Source: AC-32 sp036522595 (GTDB lineage Bacteria; Actinomycetota; Thermoleophilia; Gaiellales; Gaiellaceae). From it: DNA of 64,000 bases. Below, piece after piece: positions 56,986-64,000 of the stretch. The stretch covers positions 1-64,000 of the forward strand of contig DATDFL010000288.1 of NCBI GenBank assembly GCA_036522595.1. The letters are read 5' to 3'. Numbering within the stretch: position 1 is the first letter of the stretch; each line of letters opens with the position of its first letter. Under the pieces are notes generated by a model that was not told the origin of the DNA, searched no databases, and saw only the letters and a program-made list of their open reading frames with translations. Position numbers and translations under genes: made by a program.

Positions 56986-57174
56986 TAGCCTGTGGGTGTG
57001 ACCGAGTTTGCTTTCAACCTGCTGCGCGCGCTCCATCCGACTCGGGATGAACGCAGCGCGCGCGCTACCGACCAAGGAGATTCCACTTGCTTCGATTGTT
57101 CCGACGGCGCAAGCCGTCCCGTGACGAGCGCGCCGCCCAGCCGAGCGCGCCGCCTACCCCGACCCAGCCCGTAA
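56986..57174 (+). CDS. Possible leader ORF overlapping the RNase E/G start
   Basis: TAGCCT (56986-56991) is followed by 6 nt and GTG 56998, opening a 58-codon frame (VTEFAFNLLRALHPTRDERS) that ends at 57174, 88 bp inside the RNase E/G gene in another frame. It may be a leaderless regulatory ORF, or only the 5' leader of the RNase mRNA. Codon character is weaker after 57087. Confidence 0.3.
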
Positions 57175-59621
57175 CGACCAAGCCCGCCACGCAGGCGGGC
57201 GCAACCGAGACCTCACCAGCACGCAAGCGTCGACGGCGCGGAAGCCGTGGCGGTCGAAACCGCAAGCGCCCGGCCGGTGCCGCGACGCAAACCCAGCCCG
57301 AGCAGCCCACGGCCAAGGCAGAGACGAAGCCCGAGCGGAAGTCGGCCGAGCGAAAGCCGGCCGAGCGCAAGCAACGGCAACCGCGCCGAAAGCCGCCGCC
57401 GCGCCGCCCGCCGCTCCCACCCGCGAAGCGCGAGCTCCTGATCTCCGTCGACGTCGGCGAGCAGCGCGTCGCCGTGCTCGAGGACGACCGCGTCGCCGAG
57501 GCCTACCTCGAGCGGCCGGAGCGCCGCTCGATCGCGGGGAACATCTACCTGGGCAGCGTCGACAACGTCCTGCCCGGGATGGAGGCGGCGTTCATCGAGA
57601 TCGGCCTCGAGAAGAACGGCTTCCTGTACGTGGACGAGGTGGTCGTCCCCGAGCTCGAGGGGCGCTCCCACGGGCGCAAGATCCAGGACCTGCTGAGCCG
57701 CGGCCAGCAGGTGCTCGTCCAGGCGGTCAAGGATCCGATGAAGTCGAAGGGCGCGCGGCTGACCACGGAGATCTCGCTGCCGGGCCGCTTCGTCGTCTTC
57801 GTCCCGAGCGGCGAGGGCCTCGGCGTCTCGCGCCGGCTCGAGGACGCCGAGCGAACGCGCCTACGGGACATCCTCAAGAACCTCGACGTGAAGAAGGGCG
57901 GCGTGATCGTCCGCACCGCGGCCGAGGGCGCTTCCGCCGAGGACATCGAGCGCGACCTCGTCTTCCTGCAGCGCCTCTGGAAGACGATCGAGACGCGTGC
58001 GAAAAGCGCCAAGGCACCCGCTCTCGTCTACCAGGAGTCCGAGCTCCCGCTCCGTGTCGTGCGCGACCTCTTCACGGACGACTTCGAGAAGGCGGTGGTC
58101 GACCAGGAGCGCACCTTCAAGCGCATCGTCGGGTACCTGAAGAAGACCTCGCCGCACATGGTCGAGCGCGTCCAGCGCCACCGCGAGAAGACGCCGCTGA
58201 TGGAGGCGCGCGGAGTCGACGAGGAGATCCGCTCCACGCTCTCCCGACGCGTCGACCTGCCGTCCGGCGGCTACCTCGTCTTCGACTACGCCGAGGCGTT
58301 CACGGTGATCGACGTCAACACGGGCCGCTTCGTCGGCTCGCGCGGCAAGTCGGCAGGCGGGCGGCTCGAGGACACGATCACGAAGAACAACCTCGAGGCG
58401 GTCAAGGAGGTCGTCCGCCAGCTGCGGCTGCGCGACATCGGCGGGATCATCGTCATCGACTTCATCGACATGGCGAACCCGAAGAACCGCGCGACGGTGG
58501 AGGAGGCGCTGAAGACCGAGCTCGAGCGCGACCGGACGAAGACCTACGTCGTCGAGATCTCGCCGCTCGGCCTCGTCGAGATGACGCGCCAGAACGTCAC
58601 CGACGGGCCGCGCGAGATCCTGACGCGCAAGTGCACGATCTGCGGCGGCGACGGGGTCGTGCTCTCGGAGGCGTCGGCCGCGGTCGACGCTGAGCGTCAT
58701 CTGCGCGAGCTCGCGGCCAGCGCGCCGCGCACGAAGGCGTTCAAGGTCGAGCTCAACGCCAAGGTCGCGAGCATCCTGATCGGCCCGGGCGCCGCTCGCC
58801 TTGCGGACATCGAAGAGGAGACGAAGCGGCGGTTCCTGGTCGAGTCGCGCGAGGACGCGCCGACCAACCACTTCGAGGTGCTCGGCAAGGGCACCTTCGA
58901 GAGCCTCGCGCCGGAAGGCGCGGCCCGGGAGGGCAAGCAATTCGACCTGAAGCTCGTCGAGGTCGGCCTGCACGACCTGAACGCCGGAGTCGGCTCGCTG
59001 GACGGGCTGGCCGTCTGCGTCGGCGGCGGCGCCAAGCTCGTCGGCAAGAAGGCGAAGGTGCGGATCGAACGCGTGGTCAACGGCACCGCCTACGCGACTC
59101 TCGTCGGAGGCGCCAAGGCTCCCGAGGCGCCGATCACCGCGGAGGGTGAGGCCGAGAAGCCGACCCGCAAGCCTCCTGCGCGGAAGGGCAAGACGGCCGT
59201 GAAGGAGCCGGACGCAGTCGAAGAGGAAACCGTCGACGCCGATGCCGAAGCCGAGGCCGAGGCCGAAGCGCAGGCCGAAGCCGAGGCCGAGGCCGAAGAG
59301 ACCGCGGCGCCCGGGGAAGCGACGCCCAAGAAGAAGACGCGCCGAGGCTCGCGCGGAGGCCGCCGCCGGAAGAAGAAGCCTGCCACTGCGACTGCCGCGG
59401 AGACGAACGGCGAGGCCCCGAAGATCCATCTTCCGGACCCTGGCCTCGGCCGCGAGGAGCCGGAGCCGGAGCCAGAGCCAGAGCCGGAGCCCAAAGCCGA
59501 GGCTGTCGCCCAGGACGGTGCCGAGGCGCCGAAGCCCAAAAAGAAGACGCGCCGAGGCTCGCGCGGAGGGCGCCGCCGGAAGAAGAAGCCGGCGGAGACG
59601 AGCTCAACGCCGTCCGAGTAA
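57087..59621 (+). CDS. rng: Ribonuclease E/G family endonuclease
   Basis: An 844-residue protein from TTG 57087, preceded by AAGGAG at a good distance. The N-terminus is basic and disordered with RRRGSRGGRNRKRP. The catalytic core begins LLISVDVGEQRVAVLEDDRV, has an S1 domain (GNIYLGSVDNVLPGMEAAFIEIG), DNase I-like Mg2+ ligands in TVIDVNTGRFVG and GGIIVIDFIDM, and the zinc-link Cys pair in RKCTICGG. The C-terminal tail is acidic with two near-identical KKKTRRGSRGGRRRKKKP blocks. It cleaves mRNA and rRNA precursors. Basic and acidic flanks fit degradosome-type scaffolds of actinobacterial RNase E. The tail overlaps the convergent gene by 18 bp. Confidence 0.93.
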   Translation: MLRLFRRRKPSRDERAAQPSAPPTPTQPVTTKPATQAGATETSPARKRRRRGSRGGRNRKRPAGAATQTQPEQPTAKAETKPERKSAERKPAERKQRQPRRKPPPRRPPLPPAKRELLISVDVGEQRVAVLEDDRVAEAYLERPERRSIAGNIYLGSVDNVLPGMEAAFIEIGLEKNGFLYVDEVVVPELEGRSHGRKIQDLLSRGQQVLVQAVKDPMKSKGARLTTEISLPGRFVVFVPSGEGLGVSRRLEDAERTRLRDILKNLDVKKGGVIVRTAAEGASAEDIERDLVFLQRLWKTIETRAKSAKAPALVYQESELPLRVVRDLFTDDFEKAVVDQERTFKRIVGYLKKTSPHMVERVQRHREKTPLMEARGVDEEIRSTLSRRVDLPSGGYLVFDYAEAFTVIDVNTGRFVGSRGKSAGGRLEDTITKNNLEAVKEVVRQLRLRDIGGIIVIDFIDMANPKNRATVEEALKTELERDRTKTYVVEISPLGLVEMTRQNVTDGPREILTRKCTICGGDGVVLSEASAAVDAERHLRELAASAPRTKAFKVELNAKVASILIGPGAARLADIEEETKRRFLVESREDAPTNHFEVLGKGTFESLAPEGAAREGKQFDLKLVEVGLHDLNAGVGSLDGLAVCVGGGAKLVGKKAKVRIERVVNGTAYATLVGGAKAPEAPITAEGEAEKPTRKPPARKGKTAVKEPDAVEEETVDADAEAEAEAEAQAEAEAEAEETAAPGEATPKKKTRRGSRGGRRRKKKPATATAAETNGEAPKIHLPDPGLGREEPEPEPEPEPEPKAEAVAQDGAEAPKPKKKTRRGSRGGRRRKKKPAETSSTPSE
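59325..59380 (+). repeat. Internal direct repeat, copy 1 (RNase E/G tail)
   Basis: This 56-bp stretch encodes PKKKTRRGSRGGRRRKKK and recurs at 59535-59590 with only a few base differences. Confidence 0.85.
59535..59590 (+). repeat. Internal direct repeat, copy 2 (RNase E/G tail)
   Basis: Second copy, 210 bp after the first. A shorter related RRGSRGGRNRK motif is encoded near 57230-57265 at the N-terminus. Confidence 0.85.
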
Positions 59622-60515
59622 CGGCCTGCGCGCCAGGAACGCGGCGTAGACCACCCCCGCCGCGAGCAGCATCGCGGCCCAGGCGAGCGAGAGGCTCGGC
59701 TGCAGCACATCGGGCACTTCCCAGCTCGTCCAGCCGCGCTTCACGACCTGCTCGATCCAGAGGTCGTTGACCATGTTGGTCAGCGCGTAGACGAGCATCA
59801 GCGAGAGGATCGCGGCCGTCAGCGTCCGCAGCCGGCGCATGCCGCCGAGCAGGCGCGAGAGCAGCAGCGCCGTCGTGGCCAGCAGGAACCCGTCCAGGCC
59901 GTGGTGGTGGCCGTAATGGACTGCCGCATGAAGGTCACCTGACCCGGGCTCGGGCTTGATCACGCCGGTCTGGAAGAACCAGCCGAAGAACGGCACGCCA
60001 TCCAGGTGGAAGCCCATCTCCGCGGCGATGTACGGCGTGGCCCAGAAGAGCACGACCAGCCAGAGGGCCAACCGCGCTCGGTCGCCGGTTCGGCTCGTCC
60101 GCACGCGCTCGGGCCTTCCGCGGGCGCTCGCCCACGCGGTGAGCGCGACCGCCAGCGCGACGCCGATCACGGGGAGCACGTTCGTCCACTTCGGGTCGAG
60201 GTGGCTCGGGGTCTGCACGAACGCCACCGTGGCGCAGAACCCCGCCGCGACGAGGGCGAGGAGGTCTGCGCGCCGTTCCTCCAGCCGGTCGGCGACGACA
60301 GGCAGGACGCCCAGGGCCGCGACCGCGGGCGAGAAGCCGACGAACACGAGCGCTCGCCCGATCCCGCCGACGAAGCCCGAGTTGTGCACCTTCCAGAGCT
60401 CGGCCGGCGGGATGCGCCAGTAGGTCTCGAAGACGGCGACCGTGGCGAGCGCGCAAAGCAGCCAGACGAGCCAGATACCCCGCAAACCCGCTCTTTGCGA
60501 CCGGCGTGCGATCAC
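59604..60515 (-). CDS. Polytopic membrane protein of unknown function
   Basis: A 303-residue protein from GTG 60515 with about eight helices (GIWLVWLLCALATVAVFETYW, ALVFVGFSPAVAALGVLPVVA, VLPVIGVALAVALTAWA, LALWLVVLFWATPYIAAEMGF, LLLATTALLLSRLL-like, LTAAILSLMLVYALTNMV, SLAWAAMLLAAGVVYAAFL). A His-rich motif HYGHHHGLDG lies in a loop near residue 205, possibly metal-binding. I recognise no family. It is divergent from rplU, whose -35 box lies in its first codons. Confidence 0.7.
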   Translation of the reverse strand: MIARRSQRAGLRGIWLVWLLCALATVAVFETYWRIPPAELWKVHNSGFVGGIGRALVFVGFSPAVAALGVLPVVADRLEERRADLLALVAAGFCATVAFVQTPSHLDPKWTNVLPVIGVALAVALTAWASARGRPERVRTSRTGDRARLALWLVVLFWATPYIAAEMGFHLDGVPFFGWFFQTGVIKPEPGSGDLHAAVHYGHHHGLDGFLLATTALLLSRLLGGMRRLRTLTAAILSLMLVYALTNMVNDLWIEQVVKRGWTSWEVPDVLQPSLSLAWAAMLLAAGVVYAAFLARRPLLGRR

Positions 60516-60524
60516 CGCTACACT
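60495..60524 (+). promoter_or_regulatory. rplU promoter
   Basis: TTGCGA (60495-60500) and TACACT (60519-60524) with 18-bp spacing, giving a 5' leader of about 30 nt before ATG 60561. Confidence 0.6.
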
Positions 60525-60531
60525 GCTTCCT

Positions 60532-60550
60532 CGCGGGCGACATGCCCGCG
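60532..60550 (+). promoter_or_regulatory. Hairpin in the rplU leader
   Basis: A perfect 7-bp stem CGCGGGC-GACAT-GCCCGCG ends 10 nt before the rplU start codon. It could be the bL21 autoregulatory site or hide the ribosome site. Confidence 0.45.
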
Positions 60551-60560
60551 TTTCGGTGCC

Positions 60561-61091
60561 ATGGCTGGCTACGCGATCATCTCACTCGGCGGCAAGCAGT
60601 ACCGCGTCCAGGAGGGCGAGCGGCTGCTGGTGGACCGCGTAGCGACCGAGGAGGGCAAGACCTTCCATCCGGAAGTGCTGCTGCTCGGCGGCGACGGCAA
60701 GTTCGAGCTCGCGCCCAAGGGCACGCCCGTGACGCTGAAGGTCGTCGGCTCCACGCTTGGGAAAAAGGTCACGATCGGGAAGTACAAGCCGAAGTCGGGC
60801 TACCGCCGCAAGACGGGTTTCCGCGCGAAGCTCTCGCAGATCGAGGTTCAGACGATCGGCGGCAAGAAGGCTGCTGCTCCCAAGAAGGAGGCCCCCGCGA
60901 AGAAGGAGGAGGCCGCGGAGGCACCGTCGAAGCTGCCGGCCGGCTACGCGGACATGACCGTCAAGGACATCACCGCGAACGCCGAAAAGTGGTCAGCGGA
61001 CGAAGTGGCTGCGGCACTCGAGTACGAGCAGGCGCACGCCAAGCGCAAGGGCGCGCTGGGCGCGCTCGAGGCGCAGGAGAAAGAGGACTAG
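60561..61091 (+). CDS. rplU: Ribosomal protein bL21 with a C-terminal extension
   Basis: A 176-residue protein. Residues 1-102 are normal bL21 (YAIISLGGKQYRVQEGERLLV, KVTIGKYKPKSGYRRKTGFRAK). The remaining 74 residues are an Ala/Lys/Glu linker (KKAAAPKKEAPAKKEEAAEAP) and a helical segment DMTVKDITANAEKWSADEVAAALEYEQ. Normal bL21 has about 103 residues, so the tail is an addition, perhaps RNA- or protein-binding. It heads rplU-rpmA-obgE, with rpmA starting immediately at its stop. Confidence 0.94.
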   Translation: MAGYAIISLGGKQYRVQEGERLLVDRVATEEGKTFHPEVLLLGGDGKFELAPKGTPVTLKVVGSTLGKKVTIGKYKPKSGYRRKTGFRAKLSQIEVQTIGGKKAAAPKKEAPAKKEEAAEAPSKLPAGYADMTVKDITANAEKWSADEVAAALEYEQAHAKRKGALGALEAQEKED

Positions 61092-61346
61092 ATGGCTCAC
61101 AAAAAAGGGCTCGGCTCATCCAGGAACGGGCGCGACTCAGCGCCCAAGATGCTCGGCGTCAAGATCTTCGACGGCCAGGGCGTGACCGCTGGGACGATCA
61201 TCGTCCGCCAGCGCGGCACGCGCTTCCGGCCGGGGCCCGGCACCGGGATCGGCCGCGATGACACGATCTACGCCAAGCGCGACGGGCGGGTTGTTTTTCG
61301 CTCGAGCGGCGAGCGTCGGCTGATCTCCGTAGTCGAACACCAGTAG
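61092..61346 (+). CDS. rpmA: Ribosomal protein bL27
   Basis: An 84-residue bL27. The N-terminus AHKKGLGSSRNGRDSAPKMLGVK reaches the peptidyl-transferase centre in known ribosomes. The core QRGTRFRPGPGTGIGRDDTIYA is standard. No N-terminal cleavage extension (as in Firmicutes) is present. It begins directly after the rplU stop and lies 4 bp before obgE. Confidence 0.97.
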   Translation: MAHKKGLGSSRNGRDSAPKMLGVKIFDGQGVTAGTIIVRQRGTRFRPGPGTGIGRDDTIYAKRDGRVVFRSSGERRLISVVEHQ

Positions 61347-61350
61347 CTCG

Positions 61351-62532
61351 ATGTTCACCGATCGCGCCCGCATCCACGTGCAGGCGGGGCGCGGCGGCGA
61401 CGGCGCGCTCAGCTTTCGGCGCGAGAAGCACGTCCCGAAGGGCGGGCCCGACGGCGGCGACGGCGGCCCGGGTGGCGACGTGGTGCTCTTCGCGGATTCC
61501 GACCTGCGCGACCTCTCGGAGTTTCAGCGCCGCCAGTGGTTCAGCGCGGGCAAAGGGGGTGCGGGCGGGGGCTCGGGAAGGCACGGCGCCGCAGGTGCGG
61601 ACGTCGAGCTGCGTGCGCCCGCCGGGACGCAGGTTCTCGACCTCGACGGGAACCTGGTCGCGGACTTGACCGGCGGCGGCGTCCGGGTCGTCCTGGCGCG
61701 CGGTGGGCCCGGCGGCCGAGGCAACAAGCGCTTCGCGAACTCGATCCGGCAGACGCCGCGCTTCGCGGAAACGGGCCTGCCCGGTGAGGAGGCGGACTTC
61801 GAGCTGCGGCTGAAGCTGCTCGCCGATGCCGCGCTCGTCGGCCTCCCGAACGCGGGCAAGTCGTCGCTCCTGCGCCGGATCTCGAACGCGAAGCCGAAGG
61901 TCGCCGAGTACCCGTTCACGACGATCCAGCCGGTGCTCGGGACGGTCGACTCGGACGAGCGCCAGCTGGTCGTGGCCGACGTGCCCGGACTGATCGAGGG
62001 CGCGAGCGAGGGCGCCGGCCTCGGCCACGAGTTCCTGGCCCACCTCGAGCGGGCACGGGTGCTCGTGCACGTGATCGATTCGTCCGAAGGCGATCCGGCC
62101 GACCGTTTCCGGCAGATCGACCACGAGCTCGATGCCTACGGCGCCGGCCTCGCGGAGCGGCCTCAGGTCATCGTGCTGAACAAGGTCGACCTGCTCCCGT
62201 CGACGCCGGCCCTAGACGTGGACGACGAGCGGATCGTGGGCGTCTTCGAGACCTCCGCGGCGACCGGTGCGGGGATCGACCGCTTTCGGCGGAGCCTGTT
62301 CGAGCTGATCCCGCCGGCGGAGGCTCCGGCCGAGACCTCGCTGCCCGACTTTCTCGTCTACCGGCCCCAGCCCGACCCTCGGCGGGCCTTCCGGATCTTT
62401 CGCACCGATCGCGGCTTCCGGGTCGTGGGGCGGCCTCCCGGCGAGGAAGAGCTCGAACGCGCGCTGCGCGAAGCGGGAGTGAAGCGCGGCGACGAGGTCG
62501 AGGTCGCCGGCGAGGCGCTCGAGTTCCAGTGA
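61351..62532 (+). CDS. obgE: Obg GTPase
   Basis: A 393-residue ribosome-assembly GTPase with three domains. The Gly-rich Obg fold covers residues 1-155 (GRGGDGALSFRREKHVPKGGPDGGDGG). The G domain has GLPNAGKSSLL, DVPGLIEGASEGAGLGHEFL and NKVDLLPS. The C-terminal OCT domain (VYRPQPDPRRAFRIFRTDRGFRVVG) is present. It acts in 50S maturation and stress control. Its stop overlaps the nadD GTG start. Confidence 0.96.
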   Translation: MFTDRARIHVQAGRGGDGALSFRREKHVPKGGPDGGDGGPGGDVVLFADSDLRDLSEFQRRQWFSAGKGGAGGGSGRHGAAGADVELRAPAGTQVLDLDGNLVADLTGGGVRVVLARGGPGGRGNKRFANSIRQTPRFAETGLPGEEADFELRLKLLADAALVGLPNAGKSSLLRRISNAKPKVAEYPFTTIQPVLGTVDSDERQLVVADVPGLIEGASEGAGLGHEFLAHLERARVLVHVIDSSEGDPADRFRQIDHELDAYGAGLAERPQVIVLNKVDLLPSTPALDVDDERIVGVFETSAATGAGIDRFRRSLFELIPPAEAPAETSLPDFLVYRPQPDPRRAFRIFRTDRGFRVVGRPPGEEELERALREAGVKRGDEVEVAGEALEFQ

Positions 62533-63107
62533 CGACGGGAATCCTCGGCGGCATCTTCGATCCGCCGCACAACGGGCACCTCGCCCTCGCGCGGGCGGCG
62601 CTCCAGCAGCTGGCGATCGACAAACTCGTGGTGCTGGTGGCCGCCGACCCGGGCCACCGTCGCGTCTTCGCCGCGCCCGAGGACCGCCTGCGCCTTGCGC
62701 AGGCAACGTTCGAGGATCTCCCGGCGGAGGTCGCGCTCGACGACAACGCCTTCACGGTGGATGCGGTCCGCGACGGGCGCTTCGGCGATGCGCTGTTCAT
62801 CGTCGGGGCGGATGAGGGCGCCGCGTTCCCGACCTGGAAGGATCCCGAGGAAGTGCTTCGTTGGGTGCGCCTCGCGGTCGGGACGCGCTCGGGCTTTCCA
62901 CCGCCCGACCTGAGCCGGTATGGCGACCGCATCGTGTCGTTCGAGCTCGACTCGCCTCCTGTTTCGTCGACGCAAGTGCGGGAACTGGCCTCTCGAGGCG
63001 CGCCCCTCGCCGGGCTCGTCACGCCCGCGGTGGAGGCCGCGATTCTCGAGACCGGCCTCTACCGTGGCTACACTACGAACGCACCCGAGGACAGAAAGAG
63101 CCACTGA
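62529..63107 (+). CDS. nadD: Nicotinate-nucleotide adenylyltransferase
   Basis: A 192-residue enzyme of NAD synthesis joining NaMN and ATP. The nucleotidyltransferase motif GILGGIFDPPHNGHLALARAAL, the FIVGADEGAAFPTWKDPEEVL region and SSTQVRELASRG (the SxxxxR motif) are visible. GTG 62529 overlaps obgE by 4 bp. Its TGA overlaps the CTG start of rsfS. The obgE-nadD-rsfS order is conserved in many bacteria. Confidence 0.94.
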   Translation: MTTGILGGIFDPPHNGHLALARAALQQLAIDKLVVLVAADPGHRRVFAAPEDRLRLAQATFEDLPAEVALDDNAFTVDAVRDGRFGDALFIVGADEGAAFPTWKDPEEVLRWVRLAVGTRSGFPPPDLSRYGDRIVSFELDSPPVSSTQVRELASRGAPLAGLVTPAVEAAILETGLYRGYTTNAPEDRKSH

Positions 63108-63460
63108 CACCACTCGAACACGCCCGCCGAATCGCCGGCCTCGCTCAGGAGAAGCTGGCGCAGGACGTTCTCATTCTCGACATGCGGCCCGTGTGCTCCT
63201 ACACGGACTTCTTCGTGCTCGCCACGGGGCAGAACCCGCGCCAGACGAAGGCGATCTGGGACGAGGTGCACGAGCGCCTGAAGCACGACGAGCGCTCGCT
63301 GCCGGCCTCGGTCGCGGGCGAGCCTGAGGGCCGCTGGATCGTCGCGGACTACCTCGACGTGGTCCTGCACGTCTTCACCCCCGAGGCGCGCGAGTACTAC
63401 CGGCTCGAAGAGCTTTGGGGCGACGTCCCCAGCATCGAGCTGGACGCCGCAGCCGTTTAG
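63104..63460 (+). CDS. rsfS: Ribosome silencing factor RsfS, probable CTG start
   Basis: A 118-residue protein that blocks 30S-50S joining by binding uL14. It reads TPLEHARRIAGLAQEKLAQDVLILDMRPVCSYTDFFVLATG ... IVADYLDVVLHVFTPEAREYYRLEELWGD, the complete RsfS/DUF143 pattern. No ATG, GTG or TTG lies in frame near the family's N-terminus; CTG 63104 overlaps the nadD stop as CTGA, just where ATGA/GTGA would be expected, and AGAAAGAG lies upstream. A CTG start is therefore proposed. Confidence 0.9.
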   Translation: MTPLEHARRIAGLAQEKLAQDVLILDMRPVCSYTDFFVLATGQNPRQTKAIWDEVHERLKHDERSLPASVAGEPEGRWIVADYLDVVLHVFTPEAREYYRLEELWGDVPSIELDAAAV

Positions 63461-63496
63461 TCGTTCGCCTCGTTCGCGGCTAGACTGAGGGCGCTT

Positions 63497-63569
63497 GGGG
63501 CCGTAGCTCAGCTGGGAGAGCGTTTGGCTGGCAGCCAAAAGGTCACGGGTTCGATCCCCGTCGGCTCCA
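63497..63569 (+). tRNA. tRNA-Ala (GGC anticodon)
   Basis: Acceptor stem GGGGCCG/CGGCTCC includes the G3-U70 alanine identity pair. Anticodon GGC is at 63530-63532, the T-arm is CGGGTTCGATCCCCG, discriminator A. TAGACT at 63481-63486 is a likely -10 box. Confidence 0.95.
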
Positions 63570-63575
63570 CTCTTT

Positions 63576-64000
63576 CTAGGCCAGCGCGCGCTCGAAAAAT
63601 GTGGTGACGCGCTCGCCGGTCGTGGGCCCACCTGGCGCAAGCGTCTCCCCGTGCTTCGCGCCCGGAATTCGCCAGAGCTCCGCACCCGGCGCTGCAGAGA
63701 GGAGCGCGTCCGAGTCCTCCGGCAAGACCACGTCGTCGTCTGACCCGTGGATCAAGAGCACCGGCCGTCCGGCCAGCCGCTGCATCGCCTCCACCGGCCG
63801 GAGCTTGTCCAGGTCGATCCCGGTGCGCCACTCCGCGAACTTGAGAGACAGCCGGGAAAAGTGATCCCGAGGGTTCCAGCTGGGCCGCAGCCAGCTCTTC
63901 GCGGTCCGCCACGCGGAGTCGGCAACGACCGCCTTGATCCGTGGCTCGCGGGCCGCCGCCAAGAGCGTCGTCGCGCCCCCCATCGAGAACCCGAGCGCCC
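63576..64000 (-). CDS. Alpha/beta hydrolase, 5' end outside window
   Basis: The last 141 codons of a reverse-strand hydrolase. The edge carries the nucleophile elbow GFSMGGATTLLAA, followed by IKAVVADSAWRTAKSWL, the acid loop PVLLIHGSDDDVVLPEDSDAL and the catalytic His in IPGAKHGETLAPG. This arrangement fits S9/dienelactone-type esterases or peptidases of the BAAT/YqkD kind. The substrate is unknown. It converges on tRNA-Ala with 6 bp between. Confidence 0.85.
   Translation of the reverse strand, partial: ALGFSMGGATTLLAAAREPRIKAVVADSAWRTAKSWLRPSWNPRDHFSRLSLKFAEWRTGIDLDKLRPVEAMQRLAGRPVLLIHGSDDDVVLPEDSDALLSAAPGAELWRIPGAKHGETLAPGGPTTGERVTTFFERALA

Overview
The window is about 64 kb of very high-GC DNA from an actinobacterial chromosome. 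Gene order (tig-clpP-clpX, valS-folC, mreBCD-mrdA-rodA-rng, rplU-rpmA-obgE-nadD-rsfS), frequent GTG/TTG starts, many start-stop overlaps and a strong leaderless-promoter signature (TANNNT 6-8 nt before the start codon) point to Actinomycetota. Protein style suggests a soil or uncultured Thermoleophilia-like lineage; that placement is inference from recognition and no phylogeny was run. No transposase, integrase, phage gene or CRISPR array is visible, so this looks like ordinary chromosome with lineage-specific accessory genes.

Layout. 1-9.5 kb: partial carboxylate-amine ligase, RidA, a serine hydrolase, a double-propeller lipoprotein with a cNMP-binding protein, Nudix, a diacylglycerol-kinase-like protein, thioredoxin and an isoleucyl-tRNA synthetase whose HIGH motif reads GVHH. 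9.5-16 kb: a structured intergenic region, a multi-GAF sensor kinase lacking the usual phospho-acceptor histidine, its response regulator, a CAP-domain protein, tRNA-Pro and an oxidoreductase. 16-27.6 kb: a double-cyclase/AAA/TPR regulator divergent from a 2012-residue secreted protein (vWA, GSIxx pentapeptide arrays, PPC-like, C25-like cysteine peptidase, PxKF-like), then an MFS transporter and a histidine phosphatase. 27.7-33.5 kb: a tRNA-rich stretch (Gly, Arg, Arg, His, Leu) with small genes, a second CAP protein, PfpI, DUF899 and a Cys-repeat secreted protein. 33.5-45.5 kb: cupin, tig-clpP-clpX, nucleotidyltransferase, a UPF0104-type protein head-to-head with valS, folC, ndk, a methyltransferase and maf. 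45.5-50.6 kb: a second cyclase/NB-ARC/TPR regulator, tag, and a family 5 solute-binding protein fused to a poly-Pro linker and PASTA domain. 50.6-59.6 kb: the elongasome set mreB-mreC-mreD-mrdA-rodA, then ribonuclease E/G. 59.6-64 kb: a membrane protein, rplU-rpmA-obgE-nadD-rsfS, tRNA-Ala and a partial alpha/beta hydrolase.

How the genes work together. The housekeeping blocks cover protein folding and proteolysis (Tig, ClpXP), rod-shape cell wall synthesis (MreBCD, PBP2, RodA), RNA decay and ribosome assembly (RNase E/G, bL21, bL27, Obg, RsfS), NAD and folate synthesis, and two aminoacyl-tRNA synthetases with altered class I signature motifs. Signalling genes are enriched (two cyclase-ATPase regulators, a cNMP-binding protein, a five-GAF kinase). 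Most striking are the giant GSIxx-repeat protein, the GVHH IleRS, the His-less kinase, the PASTA-tailed binding protein beside mreB, and repeated non-coding hairpin elements.
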